Positions 25,186-33,808 are shown, numbered from the stretch's first letter. The stretch: DNA of 36,769 nt from Segatella cerevisiae (GCF_024054555.1 NZ_JAMXLY010000035.1:1-36769); one strand, 5' to 3'. Notes: generated by a model from the sequence alone, not told the origin. Program-made: numbers and translations.

Positions 25186-25223
25186 AAAAAATGCGCAAAG
25201 TTAGAAATTTTGCGCATTTTTTT
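25186..25223 (+). terminator. Intrinsic terminator of the C1B peptidase gene
   Basis: The core arms ATGCGCAAA (25191-25199) and TTTGCGCAT (25209-25217) pair perfectly, A and T runs extend the stem, and seven T end it. The complementary A run makes it usable in both directions. Confidence 0.9.
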
Positions 25224-25224
25224 G

Positions 25225-25232
25225 TATCTTTA
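25225..25232 (+). promoter_or_regulatory. Probable -7 element (TATCTTTA) for recJ-recQ
   Basis: TATCTTTA differs from TAnnTTTG only in the last base and starts 2 nt after the T run of the preceding terminator. It lies 24 nt before the recJ ATG. Confidence 0.4.
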
Positions 25233-25256
25233 CACACAGAAATAAAAACGACTAAA

Positions 25257-27011
25257 ATGCACTTTAAATGGAAATATGCGACACCTACATCAGAACAAGA
25301 TAAATTAGCAAATGAATTAGGAGAAAAAATGAGCATCAGCCCTATCTTGGGGCAATTGCTCATCCACCGTGGCATTACGACAGAATCAGCTGCCAAGAGG
25401 TTTTTCCGCCCCCAACTGTCAGACCTTATCAACCCCTTCCTGATGAAAGACATGGATATGGCCGTCGACAGACTGAATGACGCCATGGGACGGAAAGAGC
25501 GGATCAGGGTATGGGGCGATTATGATGTCGACGGATGTACAGCTGTGGCTCTGGTGTATAAGTTTCTGCAGCAATTCTATTCCAATATTGACTATTACAT
25601 CTCAGACCGCTACAATGAAGGTTACGGACTGACAAAAATTGGAATAGACAAAGCGAAGGTCGATGGTGTCAAACTCATCATCATCCTGGACTGCAGTCTG
25701 AAGGCTATCGAAAGTATGCTGCCTTATGCCAAAGGACTGGGGATTGACATCATCGTCTGTGACCATCACGGCATAGACCCTGAGGAAGAGGTACCTGAAG
25801 ATGTACCTGTCCTCAACCCTTTGCAAGCCGGAGACTCCTATCCTTTCAAGTATCTTTGCGGATGCGGTGTAGGTTTTAAATTCATGCAGGGTTTTGCCAA
25901 GAACAACGGCATCTCCTTTTCCCATCTCATCCCCTTGCTCGATTTTTGCGCCGTAGCCATTGCTGCGGACATTGTGCCGGTCACTGACGAAAACCGCATA
26001 CTCGCCTTTCATGGCCTCAAGCGATTGAACCAAAACCCAAACGTGGGTCTGAAAGCCATTATCGATATCTGCGGACTCAACGGCAGAGAAATCACGATGA
26101 GCGATATCATCTATAAGATAGGCCCTCGGATCAATGCCTCTGGCCGTATGGAAAACGGCAAGAAGAGTGTCGAACTGCTGGTGGAGAAGAACTACGATAC
26201 GGCCCTCAAGATGGCACGCAATATCGACTTGTACAATGAACAGAGAAAAGGCATTGACAAACAGATGACCAAAGAGGCCAACGATATTGTGTCCCGACTG
26301 GACAGTCAGGTCCACCGCTCCTCTATCGTGCTCTACAACGAAAAGTGGAAAAAAGGCATCATCGGCATTGTCGCCTCCCGCCTTACAGAAATTTATACCA
26401 GACCGACGATTATCATCACGAAAGACACGACAAAAGAAGGTGAATTTGCTATCGGCTCTGCCAGAAGTGTCCCCGGCTTCGATGTCTACAAAGCCATCAA
26501 GAGTTGCCGCGACCTGATGACAAGTTTCGGAGGACACCCTTACGCTGCCGCCCTGAATATGAAATGGGAGAATGTCAAGAAATTCCGTGACCAGTTTCAG
26601 AAATACGTTGAAGAGCATATCACCCCCGAACAGATAGAACCTATCCTCAATATTGAAGCCGTCATTGACTTCAAGGATATTACAAGAAAACTGAGATGTG
26701 ACCTGAAGAAATTCTCACCTTTCGGACCTATGAATGAAAAACCGCTATTTTGCACCATCGGCGTATATGACTACGGTACCAGTAAAGTTGTAGGAAGAAA
26801 CCAGGAACATATCAAACTCGAACTCGTTGATTCAAAATCCAGTAATGTCCTGAACGGCATTGCCTTCGGGCAAAGTGCCTCTGCAAGATACATCAAAAGC
26901 AAAAGGAGTTTCGATATTGCATATACCGTCGAGGACAATATCTTCAAGCACAATCAAGTACAACTTCAGATCGAAGATATCCGCCCTTCAGCAGAAGAAA
27001 TTCAGGAATAG
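25257..27011 (+). CDS. recJ: Single-stranded-DNA-specific exonuclease RecJ
   Basis: The 584-residue protein starts MHFKWKYATPTSEQDKLANE. An in-frame ATG at 25191 lies inside the terminator stem and upstream of the promoter box, so it is rejected. The DHH domain shows WGDYDVDGCTAVALVY, ILDCS, VCDHHGIDP and GPRINASGRMENG. The DHHA1 domain shows FGGHPYAAALNM and a C-terminal OB-fold region follows. RecJ degrades ssDNA 5' to 3' in recombinational and mismatch repair. recQ follows after 34 nt, which joins the helicase and nuclease that co-operate in the RecF pathway. Confidence 0.95.
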   Translation: MHFKWKYATPTSEQDKLANELGEKMSISPILGQLLIHRGITTESAAKRFFRPQLSDLINPFLMKDMDMAVDRLNDAMGRKERIRVWGDYDVDGCTAVALVYKFLQQFYSNIDYYISDRYNEGYGLTKIGIDKAKVDGVKLIIILDCSLKAIESMLPYAKGLGIDIIVCDHHGIDPEEEVPEDVPVLNPLQAGDSYPFKYLCGCGVGFKFMQGFAKNNGISFSHLIPLLDFCAVAIAADIVPVTDENRILAFHGLKRLNQNPNVGLKAIIDICGLNGREITMSDIIYKIGPRINASGRMENGKKSVELLVEKNYDTALKMARNIDLYNEQRKGIDKQMTKEANDIVSRLDSQVHRSSIVLYNEKWKKGIIGIVASRLTEIYTRPTIIITKDTTKEGEFAIGSARSVPGFDVYKAIKSCRDLMTSFGGHPYAAALNMKWENVKKFRDQFQKYVEEHITPEQIEPILNIEAVIDFKDITRKLRCDLKKFSPFGPMNEKPLFCTIGVYDYGTSKVVGRNQEHIKLELVDSKSSNVLNGIAFGQSASARYIKSKRSFDIAYTVEDNIFKHNQVQLQIEDIRPSAEEIQE

Positions 27012-27045
27012 TTTGATTCGAAAGACAGATCTCTCGCTGTAAGTT

Positions 27046-28944
27046 ATGACCGACATATACCTTGATTTACTCAAACGCTATTGGGGTTATCCTGATTTTC
27101 GAGGTATCCAACGCTCTATCATAGAAAGCATTGGGGCAGGCAAGGATACCTTGGGGCTGATGCCTACAGGAGGTGGTAAATCCATCACTTTCCAGATTCC
27201 GGCACTTGCCAAAGAGGGAGTGTGCATTGTCATCACGCCTTTGATTGCTTTGATGAAAGACCAGGTCATGCACCTCAGGCAAAAAAGTATTCGGGCGGAT
27301 GCCATCTATTCGGGAAGATCCAGAAGTGAGATCGTCCAGATCTTGGAGAATTGCATCTTCGGGGGCATCAAGATTCTCTATATCTCCCCGGAACGGCTTT
27401 CCTCAGAACTCTTTCAAACCAAACTCCGGCACATTCAAGTGAGTTTCATCACCGTTGACGAAGCACATTGTATCAGTCAGTGGGGATATGATTTCCGTCC
27501 TTCCTATCTCCATATTGCCGACATCAGGAAGATGAAGCCGAATATTCCTGTCCTCGCCCTCACGGCTACAGCGACACCGGAGGTTGTAGAGGATATTCAG
27601 GAAAAACTCCAATTCAGGGAAAAGAATGTTTTCCGTATGAGTTTTGAGCGGAAGAACCTTGCTTATATTGTCAGGTCTACAACGGATAAAAACGGAGAAT
27701 TGATCCATATCCTATCCTCGCTTAAAGGCAGTGCCATCATCTACGCCAGAAGCCGGAAAAAAACGAAAGAGATCGCGAAAATGCTGACGGAGGGAGGAAT
27801 CAGTTCTACTTTTTACCATGCCGGTTTGGCTCCTGCGACCAAAGATGAACGTCAGAAAGCCTGGCAGGATGACAAGATCAGGGTGATCGTTGCCACCAAT
27901 GCCTTTGGAATGGGGATAGACAAACCCGATGTGCGTTGCGTCATACATATTGACTTCCCCGATTCCATCGAAGCTTATTTCCAAGAGGCCGGACGTGCAG
28001 GAAGAGACGGAAAGAAAGCCTATGCCGTATTGCTCTATAATACGAGTGACCAAAGAATCCTGAAACAACGTGCCGCTAATACCTTTCCACCAAAAGATTA
28101 TATCCGGGATGTATACGAGCATCTGGCTTATTTCTACCAGATCGCAGTGGGATCAGGAACCGGAAAGACCTTTGAATTCAATATTGAAAAATTCTGTTTT
28201 ACTTATAAGTACTTTCCAGTCCCTGTAGATTCGGCTCTACACATACTGGAAAATTCCGGATACCTTCATTACGAAAGTCAACCCGATGATCAGGCGAGAT
28301 TGATGTTCAGGATCGGTCGCGATGAACTCTACCGGCTCCAAGGCAAGAGTGAACTCGAAGAACGGGTGATCACTGCCCTCTTAAGACTCTATGGCGGACT
28401 GTTCACAGACTATGTGTATATCGATGAGAGTTTTCTGGCGCTTCAGACCGGTTACACCCAACAGCAAATCTATTTGGTGCTGAAGACCTTGAGTGCCCAA
28501 GGGATCATCGACTTCATTCCACAGAAGAAAACACCTTATATCACCTACCTTCAAAGGCGGGAGGACGCAGACAAAATCATTATCCCTAAAGAAGTTTATG
28601 AGATCAGGCGGGACCAATATATCCGTCGGATAAATGCGATACTCGACTATGCGGCAAACCGTCATACCTGCCGGTCCAGACTTTTACTGCGCTATTTTGG
28701 AGAGACAAACACCCAAGACTGCGGTCAATGCGACGTCTGTCTGGAACACCAGAACGATCTCTATTCAGAAAAGCAATCAGAACCGATAAGGCAAAAGATT
28801 CTTCAACTCCTTTCTGACGGGAAAAAGCATCCGATCACAAAACTCCATCAATTTAACGTACCCGAGACAGCACTACATACCGCTTTGGAAGAATTGGTCG
28901 ATGAAGAAATCATCCATGTAGACGGTTCCTTCCTATACCGTTAA
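27046..28944 (+). CDS. recQ: ATP-dependent DNA helicase RecQ
   Basis: The 632-residue protein has both helicase lobes: MPTGGGKSITFQIPAL (Walker A), VDEAHCISQWGYDFRP (Walker B and the aromatic-rich loop), ALTATATPEV, then YHAGLAPATKDERQKAW and FGMGIDKPDVR with QEAGRAGRDG. The RecQ zinc-binding domain follows, with CRSRLLLRYFGE and CGQCDVC supplying the four Cys. A winged-helix region comes next, then a short tail; a recognisable HRDC domain is not obvious. It unwinds DNA 3' to 5'. It is probably co-transcribed with recJ. No strong terminator follows directly. Confidence 0.95.
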   Translation: MTDIYLDLLKRYWGYPDFRGIQRSIIESIGAGKDTLGLMPTGGGKSITFQIPALAKEGVCIVITPLIALMKDQVMHLRQKSIRADAIYSGRSRSEIVQILENCIFGGIKILYISPERLSSELFQTKLRHIQVSFITVDEAHCISQWGYDFRPSYLHIADIRKMKPNIPVLALTATATPEVVEDIQEKLQFREKNVFRMSFERKNLAYIVRSTTDKNGELIHILSSLKGSAIIYARSRKKTKEIAKMLTEGGISSTFYHAGLAPATKDERQKAWQDDKIRVIVATNAFGMGIDKPDVRCVIHIDFPDSIEAYFQEAGRAGRDGKKAYAVLLYNTSDQRILKQRAANTFPPKDYIRDVYEHLAYFYQIAVGSGTGKTFEFNIEKFCFTYKYFPVPVDSALHILENSGYLHYESQPDDQARLMFRIGRDELYRLQGKSELEERVITALLRLYGGLFTDYVYIDESFLALQTGYTQQQIYLVLKTLSAQGIIDFIPQKKTPYITYLQRREDADKIIIPKEVYEIRRDQYIRRINAILDYAANRHTCRSRLLLRYFGETNTQDCGQCDVCLEHQNDLYSEKQSEPIRQKILQLLSDGKKHPITKLHQFNVPETALHTALEELVDEEIIHVDGSFLYR

Positions 28945-29223
28945 GGAATTAAGCCTGCGCAGTTTATACCCCGTTCTTTCTACACTTGGAAATTGTACCA
29001 AGAACAGCAATTCGGACAAAGCCAGCCACATCCAAGTTGATCCTAATCGACAGATCCTCAACTGTAATCCACGCCTATTCCCTAAATATTCCGTTTATAG
29101 AAATCACTTTCTGTCAATCTAAAAGGCATCGCCTTTTACCTGATATGAAAGTATCGCTATGTATCACACTCCCAACTGATTACCTGCCATCTGAGGTTTT
29201 CGAAGAGTCAAAGAAAAGGCAAT
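28945..29223. other. recQ-ilvC convergent gap with a small hairpin
   Basis: This stretch shows no convincing gene. A perfect 7-bp hairpin AAAAGGC-ATC-GCCTTTT lies at 29121-29137 and could end the recQ transcript weakly on the plus strand, since its right arm ends in TTTT. Confidence 0.35.
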
Positions 29224-29258
29224 AAAAAAAGAGGATTGAGTCCTCCCGGACTCAATCC
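29224..29258 (-). terminator. Intrinsic terminator of ilvC
   Basis: Perfect 11-bp arms GGATTGAGTCC (29233-29243) and GGACTCAATCC (29248-29258) with a 4-nt loop are followed on the minus strand by TC and seven T. It lies 49 nt after the ilvC stop codon. Confidence 0.92.
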
Positions 29259-29307
29259 CCCACAACATGATGTACGAGAAAAAATAAGTTGTTCTCAAAT
29301 ACACGAT

Positions 29308-30357
29308 TTATTTATCACTATTCTCAGGACGAAGTTTACGAACTGCTTCGCCAGCCCGCCACATTTCCATATCGTGCATAGCCTTCAATTCCTTGTTCAA
29401 CTTCTCACGATAATCGGCCTTAGAATTACTATCAATAGAAATTTGTGCTTCAATACCAGTCTTGACAGAGAGATACAGCCATTCCATTACAGGATGGATA
29501 GCGTCGCGGAAACGAGGAGCCCAGTCAAGAGCACCACGCTGTGCTGTTGTAGAACAGTTAGCATACATCCAGTCCATACCTTTAGCGCCGAACAATGGGG
29601 CAAGACTCTGAGTCAACTCTTCAACTGTTTCGTTGAAAGCTTCCGAAGGAGAATGTCCATGCTCACGAAGAACATTGTACTGAGCTTCCAGCAAGCCCTC
29701 GATGGCACCCATCAAAGCACCTCTTTCACCAGTCAGATCTGAAGTAGCCTCACGCTGGAAAGTTGTCTTGAACAGATAACCGGAACCAATTCCGATTCCC
29801 ATAGCCAAAACTCTGTCTTCAGCCTTGCCTGTAGCGTCCTGCTCAACAGCGTAAGAACAGTTTACACCACGGCCTTCCTGGAACATTGTCCGCAGAGAAG
29901 TACCGGATCCTTTAGGTGCTACCATAATGACATCAACATCTTTAGGAGGAACTACACCTGTACGATCCTGCCAGTTGATCGCAAATCCATGAGAATAATA
30001 CAGAGCCTTGCCTTTGGTCAAATATTTTTTAATGGTAGGCCACTGTGCGATCTGACCGGCGTCAGACAACAGCATGCACAGGATTGTTCCCTTTTCTGCA
30101 GCCTCTGCGATAGAGAACAGTGTCTTTCCAGGAACCCAACCATCGGCTTTAGCTTTCTCATAAGAGCGACCAGGGCGTTGACCAACAATGACATTGAAAC
30201 CGTTATCACGCAGATTGCAAGACTGACCAGGGCCTTGAATACCGTAGCCAATAACTGCAATTGTCTCGTTCTTTAACACTTCGCGCGCCTTTTCCAATGA
30301 ATACTCTTTGTTGGTGACCACTGTCTCTACAACGCCACCGAAATTGATTTGTGCCAT
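29308..30357 (-). CDS. ilvC: Ketol-acid reductoisomerase
   Basis: The 349-residue enzyme converts 2-acetolactate or 2-aceto-2-hydroxybutyrate to dihydroxy acids in valine, leucine and isoleucine synthesis. The Rossmann motif IAVIGYGIQGPGQSCNL lies near residues 33-49. Cofactor-loop residues are in VGQRPGRSYEKA. The knotted C-terminal domain contains ERGALMGAIEGLLEAQYNVL and the metal-binding Asp/Glu residues (SDLTGERG, EAFNETVEELTQ). It ends the ilv cluster and carries its own promoter and a ~140-nt leader with a possible attenuator. Confidence 0.96.
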   Translation of the reverse strand: MAQINFGGVVETVVTNKEYSLEKAREVLKNETIAVIGYGIQGPGQSCNLRDNGFNVIVGQRPGRSYEKAKADGWVPGKTLFSIAEAAEKGTILCMLLSDAGQIAQWPTIKKYLTKGKALYYSHGFAINWQDRTGVVPPKDVDVIMVAPKGSGTSLRTMFQEGRGVNCSYAVEQDATGKAEDRVLAMGIGIGSGYLFKTTFQREATSDLTGERGALMGAIEGLLEAQYNVLREHGHSPSEAFNETVEELTQSLAPLFGAKGMDWMYANCSTTAQRGALDWAPRFRDAIHPVMEWLYLSVKTGIEAQISIDSNSKADYREKLNKELKAMHDMEMWRAGEAVRKLRPENSDK

Positions 30358-30499
30358 ATTGATAAAAATTTTATGCGGCCAGTGCGGACCGCTGTTAAAC
30401 GATTAAAATCTCTTTAAAATCTCTCTTACCTATCTGGTCTGATATCCAGGAAATAAAGTTCCCTGATTTATCAAACATTTTGTTGCTTTATCATTAACC
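30358..30499 (-). promoter_or_regulatory. ilvC leader, candidate branched-chain amino acid attenuator
   Basis: The predicted leader RNA contains a 27-codon open frame (30478-30395) ending Ile-Leu-Ile-Val-stop. Two bases later begins a hairpin with arms GCGGTC (30392-30387) and GGCCGC (30380-30375) and a 6-nt loop, then ATAAAATTTTTATC and the ilvC ATG 17 nt beyond the hairpin. A second, smaller hairpin (CAGGGAA-CTTTA-TTTCCTG) lies inside the open frame. A ribosome stalled at the last codons would cover the left arm of the GC hairpin. The U run is six bases from the stem, so control may act on translation of ilvC as well as on termination. No strong antiterminator pairing was found. Confidence 0.5.
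30395..30478 (-). CDS. Putative ilvC leader peptide (27 residues)
   Basis: ATG at 30478 opens a frame that begins MFDKSGNFISW and ends KEILIV before TAA. It has five Ile, one Leu and one Val in 27 residues, with four of those seven as the last four codons. It lies wholly between the ilvC promoter and the ilvC ATG. No strong Shine-Dalgarno is present, which is normal in Bacteroidetes. A competing 7-codon frame (MIKQQNV) begins 16 nt upstream in another frame. Function as a leader peptide is inference from position and composition; it is not a stable-protein candidate. Confidence 0.4.
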   Translation of the reverse strand: MFDKSGNFISWISDQIGKRDFKEILIV

Positions 30500-30504
30500 G
30501 ACCG

Positions 30505-30535
30505 CAAAGGTAATAATTTAAAATGAAACAGCAAA
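30505..30535 (-). promoter_or_regulatory. Perfect sigma-ABfr-type promoter for ilvC
   Basis: The minus strand reads TTTG (30535-30532), a 19-nt spacer and TACCTTTG (30512-30505), an exact consensus match. It lies just after the thioesterase stop codon, so ilvC can be expressed apart from ilvD-ilvB-ilvN. Confidence 0.82.
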
Positions 30536-30543
30536 ATATTGTG

Positions 30544-31314
30544 TCACTTTTTTATAAAAATAGCCTTACTTCTTACAACCTCAACTTCTTTAGAACTTTG
30601 AGGTTCTGTTTTTGTGACCTTAAAAGCATATACACCGTTGCCTTCATTCTCGCGGTAGAAGTTCAATTTATCGCCCTGATGACTTTCTGCCACATAAGCG
30701 ATTTCAAAACGCTTCAATGTATTATTGCGATAATAATCCAAATCGAAAAGGTCCAAAATATGATCGATATACCGGATACTGTTAATGTGACCGTTAATGT
30801 CCACATCACTATAATAGGTATTCACAGTCCGCACTTTTACAGCATCTGCCCCCACCTGGACTCTTGAGGTCTTGGCTATCGGACAGGTCTTCTCCTTATT
30901 GACATATTGCAGGATGCTGCCGTCTTTGATGGAACCCAGATCGACAGGTTGTCTGGTCTGAGTGTCAATGACAGCCCAAATACTTCTGGCATAGCCATAG
31001 ACTTGATGCGACAAAGAATCTATAATAGCAAAATTACGGCAGGTGAAGGAACGCAATATACTCTCCACCCATGTCTCTATGGTATATTTCCGGTTGACTA
31101 CAGGCATATCCTCCATTTCAATGGCAAGGCGACTCAACACCCACGTACGGTGGATACTGTTCATATAGTCCATGCCCAGTCCGTGCTCATCACTGTGATA
31201 GTCAGAAGCATTGAGCATCTCCTGGCCAAGTTCTCCCCAGAAGAGATGATGTGTAAAATCGTTATGGAATTCTTCAGATACAAAATTGTAACGACCGACC
31301 AACTTATTTCCCAT
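30544..31314 (-). CDS. Acyl-ACP thioesterase (FatA/FatB-like, double hotdog)
   Basis: The 256-residue protein has two hotdog domains. The first includes HRTWVLSRLAIEMEDMP and FTCRNFAIIDSLSHQVYGYA. The second includes YSDVDINGHINSIRYIDHIL, where the Asn-x-His of NGH is the likely catalytic pair. It releases fatty acids from acyl-ACP. I start at ATG 31314 (MGNKLVGRYNF), because a GGGGGAGG ribosome-binding site lies 6 nt before it and the N-terminus then aligns with relatives; ATG 31320 and GTG 31338 are less suited. It overlaps ilvN by 11 nt and is translationally coupled to it. Its place in a branched-chain amino acid operon is discussed in the findings. Confidence 0.88.
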   Translation of the reverse strand: MGNKLVGRYNFVSEEFHNDFTHHLFWGELGQEMLNASDYHSDEHGLGMDYMNSIHRTWVLSRLAIEMEDMPVVNRKYTIETWVESILRSFTCRNFAIIDSLSHQVYGYARSIWAVIDTQTRQPVDLGSIKDGSILQYVNKEKTCPIAKTSRVQVGADAVKVRTVNTYYSDVDINGHINSIRYIDHILDLFDLDYYRNNTLKRFEIAYVAESHQGDKLNFYRENEGNGVYAFKVTKTEPQSSKEVEVVRSKAIFIKK

Positions 31315-31867
31315 GGGCATCCTCCCCCAGTTCTCCACCGGTCTTAAGATAATCAGAAATAGGTTCTTTATAACTTCGTGTCACGGCAATCCTCCCGCTA
31401 CTGGTATACTGCAAGAGACATCCGAAATCATTCAAGGCATGAAAAAGATCTGTAATATCCTCTGTCAGTCCTGCCAACAATACCGTACTATAAGTCGGGT
31501 TCACCTCCATCATCCTGGCATCATGCCGGCGGATCGTACGGGAGACCTCCGGGTTATCCAGCAACACTGACGAGGAAATCTTATACAGAGCAACCTCGTG
31601 GATAAAAAGTTGGTCATCCAGATAGTAATCTGCTTTCAAGACATCAATGATCTTCTCGATAGCCTTGGTGATCTTCTTGATCTGCTCTTCCTCGCTCCAA
31701 GCAGTAATGGTATACTTATGAATATTCTTAACACTACTTGCCGAAACATTCAAACTCTCGATGTTGACCTGTCGACGAGTAAATACTGCCGTAACTTGAT
31801 TCAAGATACCGGCAATATTTTCAGAATAAACCAATAATGTATATAATTTCTTCTTATTATCGTCCAT
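31304..31867 (-). CDS. ilvN: Acetolactate synthase small (regulatory) subunit
   Basis: The 187-residue protein has an N-terminal ACT domain (KLYTLLVYSENIAGILNQVT, then INIES-type NIESLNVSAS), the site where valine usually feeds back, and a C-terminal domain of about 90 residues. I chose ATG 31867 (MDDNKKKLYTLL) preceded by AGGAAA. The frame is open for 27 more codons to a GTG at 31948 that add no recognisable ACT sequence. The 110-nt gap to ilvB is longer than expected for a coupled pair; it holds a short GGGTG/CACCC hairpin and little else. Confidence 0.92.
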   Translation of the reverse strand: MDDNKKKLYTLLVYSENIAGILNQVTAVFTRRQVNIESLNVSASSVKNIHKYTITAWSEEEQIKKITKAIEKIIDVLKADYYLDDQLFIHEVALYKISSSVLLDNPEVSRTIRRHDARMMEVNPTYSTVLLAGLTEDITDLFHALNDFGCLLQYTSSGRIAVTRSYKEPISDYLKTGGELGEDAHGK

Positions 31868-31977
31868 TTTCCTATATATTAAAGAACAGGGTGATTGCAC
31901 TTCCACACCCGAATCGTATTTGAACAGAGTCCTGTTTCTTATTTTCACTATGAGTCACATAAGGCAACTCCCTATCT

Positions 31978-33693
31978 TCAACAATCCAGAGACAGTTGCA
32001 TCTGATCCAGACTCGTTCCCGGAAGTATCATCGGTACAATGTTTTCATCCTCTTTGATGGCACACTCCAATAAATAAGGACCCTTGGTGGAAAGCATCTT
32101 CCCTATTTTACGCTTCAAGTCTTTCCGCTCAATGACCACGTCATAAGGGATGCCATAGCCTTCAGCAATTTTCTGATAACGCGGGTTCAACATCTTCGTG
32201 AAAGAGCGCCGATGACCGAACATCAGATCCTGCCATTGACGGACATTACCCAAATAGTTATTGTTCAGGAGAATCATCTTTACAGGAGCTTGCTGCTCCA
32301 TAATGGTTCCCAATTCCTGGATGCTCATCTGCAGTCCGCCGTCTCCCATGAAGCAGCAGACCGTCCGATCAGGTGTTCCAAAAGTTGCTCCGACAGCAGC
32401 GGGAAGTCCAAAGCCCATTGTGCCGAATCCGCCACTCGTCACGATAGAGCGGGAACGCTTGTATTTGAAATAGCGGCTCGAGATCATCTGGTTCTGCCCC
32501 ACGTCATTGACCAAGACGCCATCGCCATTTGTCATTTCAGAGACCACATTGACAACTTCCCCCATCAACAGCGGACCGTCTTTAGGATGGATACCGGGTT
32601 CGATGACCTTTTCTTTCTCCTCCTCGGCATATTTACGGAAGGATTTCAGCCATGCCGTATGTGTCCTTTTCTGCAACAATTGTGTCAGGGCAGGCAGAGC
32701 CTCCTTACAATCCCCTATGACAGGCACGTCTACGGGAATATTCTTATTGATTTCCGATTTGTCGATATCCAGATGAATGATCTTGGCCTGTTTGGCATAA
32801 GTCGAAGGCGTACCGGTATCACGGTCACTGAACCGCATGCCGATAGCGATCAGGACGTCACATTCCTGCGTTTTCATGTTCGTGGCATAATTGCCATGCA
32901 TGCCCAGCATTCCCATGTCCAGAGGATGATCACTGGGCAGTGCTGAGAGTCCCAACAAAGTCCGGCCTGCAGGAATGTCAGCTTTTTCCAGAAAATCAAT
33001 CAACTCCTGTTGGGCACCGGCCAACTCTACCCCATGTCCGACCAAAGCAAAAGGTTTCTCGGCATGATTGATAAGGTCAGCAGCCTTCCTAATCTCCTCC
33101 TGATCCAATTCAGGATAAGGGCGATAGGATCTGACACTCTCCACTTTGACAGGTTTCCATTCACATTTCCCCGTCTGCGCATTTTTTGGAAAGTCGAGGA
33201 CGACAGGTCCCGGTCGGCCGGAACGGGCGATATAGAAAGCCCTGCTGACAGCCCAGGCAACATCTTCTGCACGTCTGATCTGATAAGCCCATTTGGTAAT
33301 AGGTTGGGCGACGCCGACAAGGTCTACCTCCTGAAAGGCATCTGAGCCCAAAGCGCCTATGCCCACCTGCCCTGCAATCACGACGATAGGCGTAGAATCC
33401 ATCATAGCGTCTGCCACGCCTGTCAAAGTATTTGTGACACCCGGACCACTGGTTACCAAACAGACACCGACTCTTCCGCTCACACGCGCAAAACCTTCGG
33501 CAGCGTGGGCGGCAGCCTGCTCATGACGTACCAGAATATGATTAAAACATTTCTTGTCTCCTCTTGTATAGGTGTAGATAGAATCATACACCGGCATAAT
33601 GGCTCCTCCAGGATAGCCGAAAATCGTATCTACTCCCTCAAGGTGAAGGGCACGCATTAAGGCTTCGGAACCTGATATCATTTCTTTTCCCAT
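31978..33693 (-). CDS. ilvB: Acetolactate synthase large (catalytic) subunit
   Basis: The 571-residue ThDP enzyme condenses two pyruvates, or pyruvate and 2-oxobutyrate. It shows FGYPGGAIMPVYD, the catalytic Glu in LVRHEQAAAHAAEGFAR, the GDG-type ThDP motif FMGDGGLQMSIQELGT ending with NNNYLG, and QEVDLVGVAQPITKW. I start at ATG 33693 (MGKEMISGSEALMRALH), which has AGAGGA upstream and fits relatives. The frame is open to an ATG at 33744, adding 17 residues (MPLTGIGSFL...). It lies 129 nt downstream of ilvD; the gap holds a perfect 11-bp hairpin. Confidence 0.95.
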   Translation of the reverse strand: MGKEMISGSEALMRALHLEGVDTIFGYPGGAIMPVYDSIYTYTRGDKKCFNHILVRHEQAAAHAAEGFARVSGRVGVCLVTSGPGVTNTLTGVADAMMDSTPIVVIAGQVGIGALGSDAFQEVDLVGVAQPITKWAYQIRRAEDVAWAVSRAFYIARSGRPGPVVLDFPKNAQTGKCEWKPVKVESVRSYRPYPELDQEEIRKAADLINHAEKPFALVGHGVELAGAQQELIDFLEKADIPAGRTLLGLSALPSDHPLDMGMLGMHGNYATNMKTQECDVLIAIGMRFSDRDTGTPSTYAKQAKIIHLDIDKSEINKNIPVDVPVIGDCKEALPALTQLLQKRTHTAWLKSFRKYAEEEKEKVIEPGIHPKDGPLLMGEVVNVVSEMTNGDGVLVNDVGQNQMISSRYFKYKRSRSIVTSGGFGTMGFGLPAAVGATFGTPDRTVCCFMGDGGLQMSIQELGTIMEQQAPVKMILLNNNYLGNVRQWQDLMFGHRRSFTKMLNPRYQKIAEGYGIPYDVVIERKDLKRKIGKMLSTKGPYLLECAIKEDENIVPMILPGTSLDQMQLSLDC

Positions 33694-33781
33694 AATCAAT
33701 CCTCTTTCTCTCTGTAAAAATGAACCTATACCTGTCAAAGGCATTATACTCTATTCCATACAGCATATACGCCCATCTGAA

Positions 33782-33808
33782 ATATCCGGATGCACAACAT
33801 CCGGATAT
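33782..33808 (-). promoter_or_regulatory. Perfect 11-bp hairpin between ilvD and ilvB
   Basis: Arms ATATCCGGATG (33782-33792) and CATCCGGATAT (33798-33808) flank a 5-nt loop, 14 nt after the ilvD stop. There is no T run, so an mRNA processing or attenuation site is more likely than a full terminator. An 18-codon frame (33800-33744) rich in Leu, Ile and Val starts within the right half of the hairpin; its TAA overlaps the upstream ATG of ilvB as TAATG. Confidence 0.5.

Noticed and set aside
25602..26618. Minus-strand frame of 338 codons opposite recJ
   Set aside because: Antisense to RecJ catalytic motifs; no independent start signals or homology.
28986..29225. A 79-codon plus-strand frame after recQ
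   Set aside because: It starts with TTG, has no ribosome-binding site, composition looks random, and it ends within the U-run side of the ilvC terminator.
31868..31948. Upstream GTG start extending ilvN by 27 codons
   Set aside because: The extension does not resemble the ACT domain start, while ATG 31867 has a ribosome-binding site and normal length.
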